From contig CAUYUJ010014003.1 in the NCBI GenBank assembly GCA_963575745.1, forward strand, positions 1-55,000: 55,000 nt of DNA, read 5' to 3'. The notes under the pieces are model-generated. The model had not been told where the DNA came from. It did not search any database and saw nothing but the letters and a program-made list of their open reading frames with translations. The stretch is from Prorocentrum cordatum. Lineage: Eukaryota; Sar; Dinophyceae; Prorocentrales; Prorocentraceae. Positions 50,400 to 55,000 of the stretch are shown one piece after another; the first letter of the stretch is position 1; each line of letters starts with the position of its first letter. A program made the position numbers and the translations under genes.

Positions 50400-50525
50400 T
50401 TGAGTATCGTTTAACCAATCTCCATCCCCAGCGGCGTGGAATAGGCCCCACAGGCCGATGTACCCCCCCAGATGGGGATACAGGTCGTTCCCTTCGAGTT
50501 TCGAGGGGAGTGTCCCCAATTGGGT
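50400..50525. repeat. Repeat T, copy 2
   Basis: GAGTATCGTTTAACC, TCCATCCCCA, GATGGGGATACAGGTCG and GTTTCGAGGGG align with 36,470-36,600. Confidence 0.65.
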
Positions 50526-50586
50526 CCTCCTCCTCCTCCTCCTCCCCCTCCTCCTCCTCCTCCTCCTCCTCCTCCTCCTCCTCCAC
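50526..50586. repeat. CTC microsatellite
   Basis: About 20 CTC units with one CCC. Confidence 0.95.
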
Positions 50587-50946
50587 CCATGAACCCCCCC
50601 TTTCGCTGGCACCCGGGAGGCCGTGCGACCGCGGGAAGCGCTGGTGCAGCAGCCACTCCGCGGCGCGCGGGGTGGCGGCCCGCACGCGCAGCGCCGGCAG
50701 CGGGCTCAGGACCTGGGCCCCGGCGGGGTCCGGGCCGATGTCCGCGGTGGGCGCGGGGGGGGAGCGAGGAGGAGAAGTCCTCTGCAGAGGGCGGCGCGGC
50801 TGCTCAAAGCTCTTCGGGCCCCCCGGGGCGTTCCCTGCGTCTTCGGGGCGGAGGCTCAGAGCACTTCTCGGGGGGGCCCCGCGGACTTCCAAGCCTTCTG
50901 GGAAGGCCCGCCCCCTCTCACTGCCCCCTCGGGCTGGCCGCCGCGA

Positions 50947-51102
50947 GTAGATGGGGTCGGAGGATGGTGCCGCATCGCCGATCCATCACCGATGCATCGG
51001 CGTCGTCGGCGATTCATCGGCGACGCTGGCGTGGAGAAAATCGGGCTACGCTGCATCGCCAATGCATCGGCGATGTGGCACGATCCTCCGACCCCAGTCT
51101 AC
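50947..51102. mobile_element. Inverted-repeat element, family M (complete copy)
   Basis: Left GTAGATGGGGTCGGAGGATG, right ATCCTCCGACCCCAGTCTAC, arms about 33 bp. The interior is built from GCATCGGCGATG palindromes. A truncated relative is at 13,495-13,605. 156 bp. Confidence 0.85.
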
Positions 51103-51248
51103 TCCGACCCCAGAGACGAAGGCGGTATGAACCGGATGGGCTCCGCGAAAATCGGTCCAGAAGGGAGGATGAGGGGAACTCCGTCTGGCGCAGTGCTTCA
51201 CCCCGGATCTGTCTTTGACGTTCCCTGGGCCCGAAAACGGCCCCCCCA

Positions 51249-51412
51249 GACATTCGGCGTCTCGATTTTTTCGAGGCACGGGCCCCCGACCTCTCGACCA
51301 CTTCCCCAGATCAAATTGTTCATCCCGACTCGTTTTTTGACGGTCCCGAGCACCCGTGAGGGCCCCAGAGGTCGAGAACGATGAAAAACCTCCGTCTCGA
51401 TTGTTCGAGACG
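51249..51412. repeat. Dispersed element family L, copy 2
   Basis: TCTCGATTTTTTCGAGGC at the left and TCTCGATTGTTCGAGACG at the right. TCGTTTTTTGACGGTCC and CCCCAGAGGTCGA in between match 15,148-15,305. Confidence 0.7.
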
Positions 51413-51579
51413 CCCGATGCCTCTGGGCCTGGAGACCGAACCCAGAACCTCGAACCTCGCCCCACCCCTTCCTGTTCGCCGGAGGCAGTGCAGGGCCACC
51501 TCAGACCCCCAGCCTGACTGCAGCAGCCATCCCTGAGCCTGTCCCCCCCCCAACTGCGGGGCAGCGAGAAGGACGGGAC

Positions 51580-51750
51580 AGGCTCAGGGGGGGAAGCATC
51601 GACCTGGAATGGCCGATACATCACCAATAGATCAGCGATAGGTCCCCGATAATAAATCCGCAAGGTTCCTGGGCGGAATGGGCTATCGGGCCCCTACCGG
51701 CGATCAATAGGCGATTTGGGGATCAATGTATCCCCTTCCGAGCCTAGCTA
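51580..51750. repeat. Dispersed repeat family N, copy 4
   Basis: GGGGGAAGCATCGACCTGGA, CCGATACATCACC, ATCAGCGA, TCCTGGGCGGAATGGGCTAT and CGGGCCCCTACCGGCGATCA. Confidence 0.65.
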
Positions 51751-51959
51751 AGACGATGCCAGGACGAAAATAAATGCGGGTCAGGATAAACCAAGAATCT
51801 CTGAGATCCGGCGGCTCTGGAGAATGTCTCTGGCGCCGCGGCCTTCTCAGAGCGTTCCCGAACGCTCTGGAATGGATTGATTCTCGTCCTAGCCCCGTCC
51901 GACTACGGCCAAACCTAGGACTAATCAAGAGCATAAGACCATCCGCCGGCCAAACTGAA
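51751..51959. other. Spacer
   Basis: Unique-looking sequence; GAACGCTCTGGAATGG near 51,858. No gene. Confidence 0.4.
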
Positions 51960-52205
51960 AAATATTCGCGGGTACCCTCCCCCAGGATGCACAGGAGCAT
52001 CCGACAAACACGAAAAACATCAGGGCACCCTCCCCGAGCCGACCTCGATCTTATACCTCGGTCCGACTGTAACCCAGGTCTCCCCGACGACCGTCCATGA
52101 GGCATCTCCCTCAACAGAGCTTGATACAGCTCTCATCAAAACATCAAGGTACCCTTCCCGAATCGACGTCGATCTTCTACATCGGTCCGACCGTGTCTCC
52201 CCCAA
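51960..52205. repeat. ~124-bp tandem repeat, two copies plus a partial
   Basis: AAACATCAGGGCACCCTCCC at about 52,014 and AAACATCAAGGTACCCTTCC at about 52,138, each followed by CGATCTT and CTACATCGGTCCGACCG-like sequence. A partial unit lies upstream (GGGTACCCTCCCCCAGG). Confidence 0.8.
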
Positions 52206-52264
52206 CGTTGCCGCTGACTGTAATGCTGCCCAGAAACGAGTCGTGAAGTCGGTTCGGCGATCGA

Positions 52265-52335
52265 GCTAAGTCGGATCGGCGGAAATCGGCAGCCGAGTCG
52301 GGAGAGGTCGAATCGGCGGAAATCGGCAGGCTATA
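52265..52335. repeat. 41-bp direct repeat (TCGGCGGAAATCGGCAG)
   Basis: The block occurs at about 52,274 and 52,315. Confidence 0.8.
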
Positions 52336-52806
52336 GTACGCCTCCAATTATAAAGCACCAGAACCCAGCTCGGAATCCGAAGCCGAACCCAACCGGAATC
52401 GGAAGCCCTCGAGACCGAACCGAATCGCATCGGAGGCATCGGAGCGAGCCCCTGGAGGGGGTGCCGGAGGACGCTGGGCCCCGCGGCCCGGACGGAGCGG
52501 TCGACGCAGAGGCCCTCCGACGGCGACCACGCGGCGCCTGGCGCGGCGGCGCGCGGGCGGGGGGGGGGCGCGCCGCCCGGCGGCCGGGTGGCAAGAAGCT
52601 CTCTGGGAAGATCGTCCCCCGATGATTCTCTTTGGCTACTTTGGAGCACTCCTCAAATACTTTAGCTACTGTTTGGCTATTTTTGAACAGGCCCGACGGA
52701 ACTTTGGAAGGTTGGCGAGGATCGGGCAGGGGGGGGGCGACGACGGCGTCACAGAAGCGCTCTGCACCAACGTCGTGGCACTGGAGCACCATAAGGGAAG
52801 AATAAT
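52336..52806. other. Spacer, GC-rich, no gene recognised
   Basis: No repeat family or protein-like frame assigned. CTTTGGCTACTTTGGAGC and TTTAGCTACTGTTTGGC near 52,632-52,676 are internally similar. Confidence 0.4.
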
Positions 52807-52970
52807 GGCATAAACATAAAAACTCTGAGGTCCGCGCGGATTTCTCGGATCAGCGCTGGAGACCCCTGGCGGCGCCCCCGGCGCCGTCTCTGGCGCGCTC
52901 CGCGCCAGGGAGGGAGGTCCAACGCGGATCCAAGAAATCCGCGCGGACATCCGAGTTTTTATGCTTACCC
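52807..52970 (+). mobile_element. MITE-like element, family A copy 3
   Basis: The longest visible arms: GCATAAACATAAAAACTCTG then AGGTCCGCGCGGATTTCT at the left; AGAAATCCGCGCGGACATCC then GAGTTTTTATGCTTA at the right. Inner hairpin CTGGCGCGCTCCGCGCCAG. This copy shows that the terminal repeats extend beyond the GC-rich core. Confidence 0.9.
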
Positions 52971-53139
52971 AATCTATGCCACACCGCACACCTGGGCTGC
53001 AACTCGACGCTCCCTGGAAGTTCCCACAAATTACAATGGTCAGCCGAAGGCATCACCTGATATATTGCATGCTCCGATCTCTTGGTCGGGTGCCTCTCGC
53101 CCAAGGTGCCCTCAGCTCGTCGCTCCACGTTGCACTCCC

Positions 53140-53240
53140 GTGAGCCTTCTGGGCCTCGTGAGGGGTGCTCTGGATGCCGTGTGGGCCTCCTTTTGGATCC
53201 TGGGGGGCACCTTGGGCCAGGGGGCTGCGCGCACAAGTTT
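53140..53240. repeat. Repeat O, copy 2
   Basis: GGGCCTCGTGAGGGGTGCTC, GTGGGCCTCCTTTTGGATCC and GGCACCTTGGGCCA match 32,565-32,690. Confidence 0.75.
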
Positions 53241-53847
53241 TCTTTCCCGATCCTCTCGCCCTCCACGGGGGGAAGTGCCAGCCATAACCCGTCCAGAAAA
53301 ACAGTCTTCGGGAATCGGAGGCCCGGCCAGCCTCAGCCGATGGAGCACTTCTTGGCGCGCTCGTGCGCGTAGCCTCGCCGCAGAAGACAAGCTGCGAGCG
53401 CCAGGCGAGACGGTCGGAAGAGAAGTGAGGAGGAGGGAGAGGAGGAGGAAGAGGAGGAGCAGGAGAAGAAGACGGCGGAGGAGGAGGAGGGTTAGTGTTT
53501 GGGCTTGCCAGCGGGGCAGCGAGGGCCTCGCCTGGCCGGTGCTGAGCGCAAGCCTGGGCGCGCGAGCTCAGATGGCCCCCCCGCGCAGGAGGCAACAAAA
53601 CGATCCCTCAGAGCGCAACCGCTGGAAATGAGGGGTGGCCGCGTGCCTGGCTCCACAAGGGGTCGGGACACGTACTAAAGATTTGCCCAATCGTGCACCG
53701 CCGCGGAGCATGGGTATGCAGACGGCTCCGACGCAGTGGGCGCCGCAGCGGCGGGGCTGAAAGCTGCTGGCCACGCTGCCGGGCCGTGCCGCTGGGGAGT
53801 CCCTCCTCTTCCTGCAAGGAAGGGCCCTCGCGCCGCTCGCGGGCCTC
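53241..53847. other. Downstream (3') flank of enolase
   Basis: Includes a degenerate GAG tract (53,420-53,490) and unique GC-rich sequence. The enolase 3' untranslated region must lie at its right end. No AATAAA-type signal was seen close to the stop. No other gene recognised. Confidence 0.45.
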
Positions 53848-55000
53848 TCACTTCAGGCGGCGGACCTTGGGCAGCCTGTACTCGTCGCCGGTGTACTTCC
53901 CCTTCGCGCCCAGCTCCTCCTCGATGCGGAGGAGCTGGTTGTACTTCGCAAGCCGCTCGGAACGGCATGGCGCCCCCGTCTTGATCTGGCCAGTGCCCAG
54001 CCCGACCGCGAGATCCGCGATGAAGGAATCCTCTGTCTCGCCGCTCCTGTGGCTGGTCATGACGCCCCAGCCAGCCGACTTGGCCAGGGCCACCGCCTCG
54101 ATGGACTCCGACACCGAGCCGATCTGGTTCACCTTCAGCAGCAGCGCGTTGCAGGCCTTCTCGTCGATCGCCTTCTGGACGCGTTTGGGATTCGTAACCA
54201 GCAGGTCATCACCCACGACCTGGCACTTCACACCGAGAGAGGCGGTCATCTTGCCGTAGGCATCGAAGTCGTCCTGGTCGAAAGGGTCCTCTATGGAGAT
54301 GACCGGATAATTCGCGCAGAAGCTCTTGTACATGTCAGTGAGCTTATCGCCAGATATCTTCTGCGACTTGTCCTTGGCGTCCCCCTCGGTCTTGAAGTCC
54401 AGATCATACATCTTATCCTCGGTGTAGAACTCGGACGCCGCCACGTCCATGCCGATCTTCACCTTACCAGTGTACCCAGCTTTCTCGATGGCCTCGACCA
54501 CGAGGTTGAGGCCCTCCTCGTTCGCCAAGATGTTGGGTGCGAAACCACCTTCGTCGCCCACGTTGCAAGCGTCCTGCCCATACTTTTTCTTGATGACGGC
54601 CTTGAGGTGGTGGTAGACTTCACTTCCCATCTTCATGGCTTCGGTGAACGACTTCGCACCCACTGGAAGGATCATGAACTCCTGCATTGCAAGCTTGTTG
54701 CCAGCATGCGAACCCCCGTTGATGATGTTGAAGGCGGGGACGGGGAGGTACATCTCCTCCGACGAATTCCCGGCCAGTGCAGCGATGTGCTCGTACAACG
54801 GCACCTTTTTCGCGGCGGCACCCGCCTTGCAAACTGCCATGGAGACGGCAAGGATGGCATTGGCGCCGAGCTTGGCCTTACTCCAGCCCCACTCGTTGAC
54901 AGAACCGTCCAACTCCTCCACCATTTTCTTGTCCACGGCCTTCTGGTCCGTCTCGTCCATTCCGCAGATTCCTGCCGAAATCAGCGTCTTCACATTCTCG
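53848..55000 (-). CDS. ENO: Enolase, C-terminal ~384 residues (5' end outside window)
   Basis: Phosphopyruvate hydratase converts 2-phosphoglycerate to phosphoenolpyruvate in glycolysis. The frame is open to the window edge (last visible codons read [10 protein letters not shown]), so roughly 80 N-terminal residues are missing; the GTG at 54,991-54,993 is an internal valine, not a start. All hallmark motifs are intact: GGSHAGN and QEFM (catalytic His and Glu), GDEGGFAPN, the metal ligands in [19 protein letters not shown] and [10 protein letters not shown], then [10 protein letters not shown] (catalytic Lys), [11 protein letters not shown] and [40 protein letters not shown] contains the five-residue EWGWS insertion known from apicomplexan and plant enolases. 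The C-terminus ends LPKVRRLK, more basic than the usual tail. No intron interrupts the visible 1.15 kb. TGA stop at 53,848-53,850. Certain as to family. Confidence 0.98.
   Translation of the reverse strand, partial: ENVKTLISAGICGMDETDQKAVDKKMVEELDGSVNEWGWSKAKLGANAILAVSMAVCKAGAAAKKVPLYEHIAALAGNSSEEMYLPVPAFNIINGGSHAGNKLAMQEFMILPVGAKSFTEAMKMGSEVYHHLKAVIKKKYGQDACNVGDEGGFAPNILANEEGLNLVVEAIEKAGYTGKVKIGMDVAASEFYTEDKMYDLDFKTEGDAKDKSQKISGDKLTDMYKSFCANYPVISIEDPFDQDDFDAYGKMTASLGVKCQVVGDDLLVTNPKRVQKAIDEKACNALLLKVNQIGSVSESIEAVALAKSAGWGVMTSHRSGETEDSFIADLAVGLGTGQIKTGAPCRSERLAKYNQLLRIEEELGAKGKYTGDEYRLPKVRRLK

Noticed and set aside
53941-55000. GTG at 54,991-54,993 as the start of enolase
   Set aside because: The codons upstream are in frame and match enolase sequence to the window edge, and the N-terminal domain is missing, so the gene is cut by the window.
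1-55000. Bacterial-type operons, rRNA genes, plastid or mitochondrial insertions
   Set aside because: None was seen. The only clear gene is a eukaryotic-type enolase and the rest is repeat-rich non-coding DNA.

Overview
This window looks like nuclear DNA from a dinoflagellate. That is inferred, not proven. The reasons are very low gene density, GC-rich DNA full of simple repeats and short inverted-repeat elements, and an enolase carrying the EWGWS insertion known from alveolate and plant enolases. No bacterial operon, CRISPR array, rRNA or convincing tRNA was seen.

Only one gene is unambiguous: enolase, on the minus strand at 53,848-55,000, with its N-terminus beyond the window edge. Four other loci carry protein-like sequence. 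They are a probable SGNH/PC-esterase-like gene (35,408-36,353, minus), a decayed protein with a frame change and two in-frame stops (37,886-38,520, plus), a frameshifted coiled-coil protein that may derive from a retroelement (47,461-48,590, minus), and a fragment of a protein with EQYG/EEQHG-type repeats that runs into a minisatellite (19,480-19,830, minus). Nearly every other long open frame comes from stop-poor satellite or microsatellite DNA.

Layout. 0.7-2.8 kb: three tandem ~700-bp units with nested ~82-bp repeats. 3-16 kb: dispersed short elements, several with terminal inverted repeats (families A-G, L, M, N), clustered most densely at 14.2-15.8 kb. 16-17 kb: an array of GGGGCCCC-centred palindromes split by a family G copy. 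18.7-21.9 kb: a duplicated ~0.96-kb module ending in CAA microsatellites. 22-24 kb: three copies of a ~0.5-0.7-kb repeat, one inverted. 25-31 kb: degenerate CCAAGANGGCC repeats and an ~870-bp ACAT microsatellite. 31-32.3 kb: a pyrimidine-rich block facing a purine-rich block. 33-34 kb: two compact inverted-repeat elements. 35.4-38.5 kb: protein-like remnants. 38.6-39.1 kb: two minisatellites. 39.84-42.19 kb and 44.85-46.44 kb: two related satellites (~89 and ~90 bp) with homologous flanks. 47.5-48.6 kb: the coiled-coil pseudogene. 50-53 kb: further element copies. 53.8-55 kb: enolase.

The most notable signal is how many different short inverted-repeat elements recur within 55 kb: family A three times, B twice, C three times, D four times plus a fragment, E twice. 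The second is the duplicated satellite module with higher-order structure. I cannot name any of these families, and database comparison was not possible.
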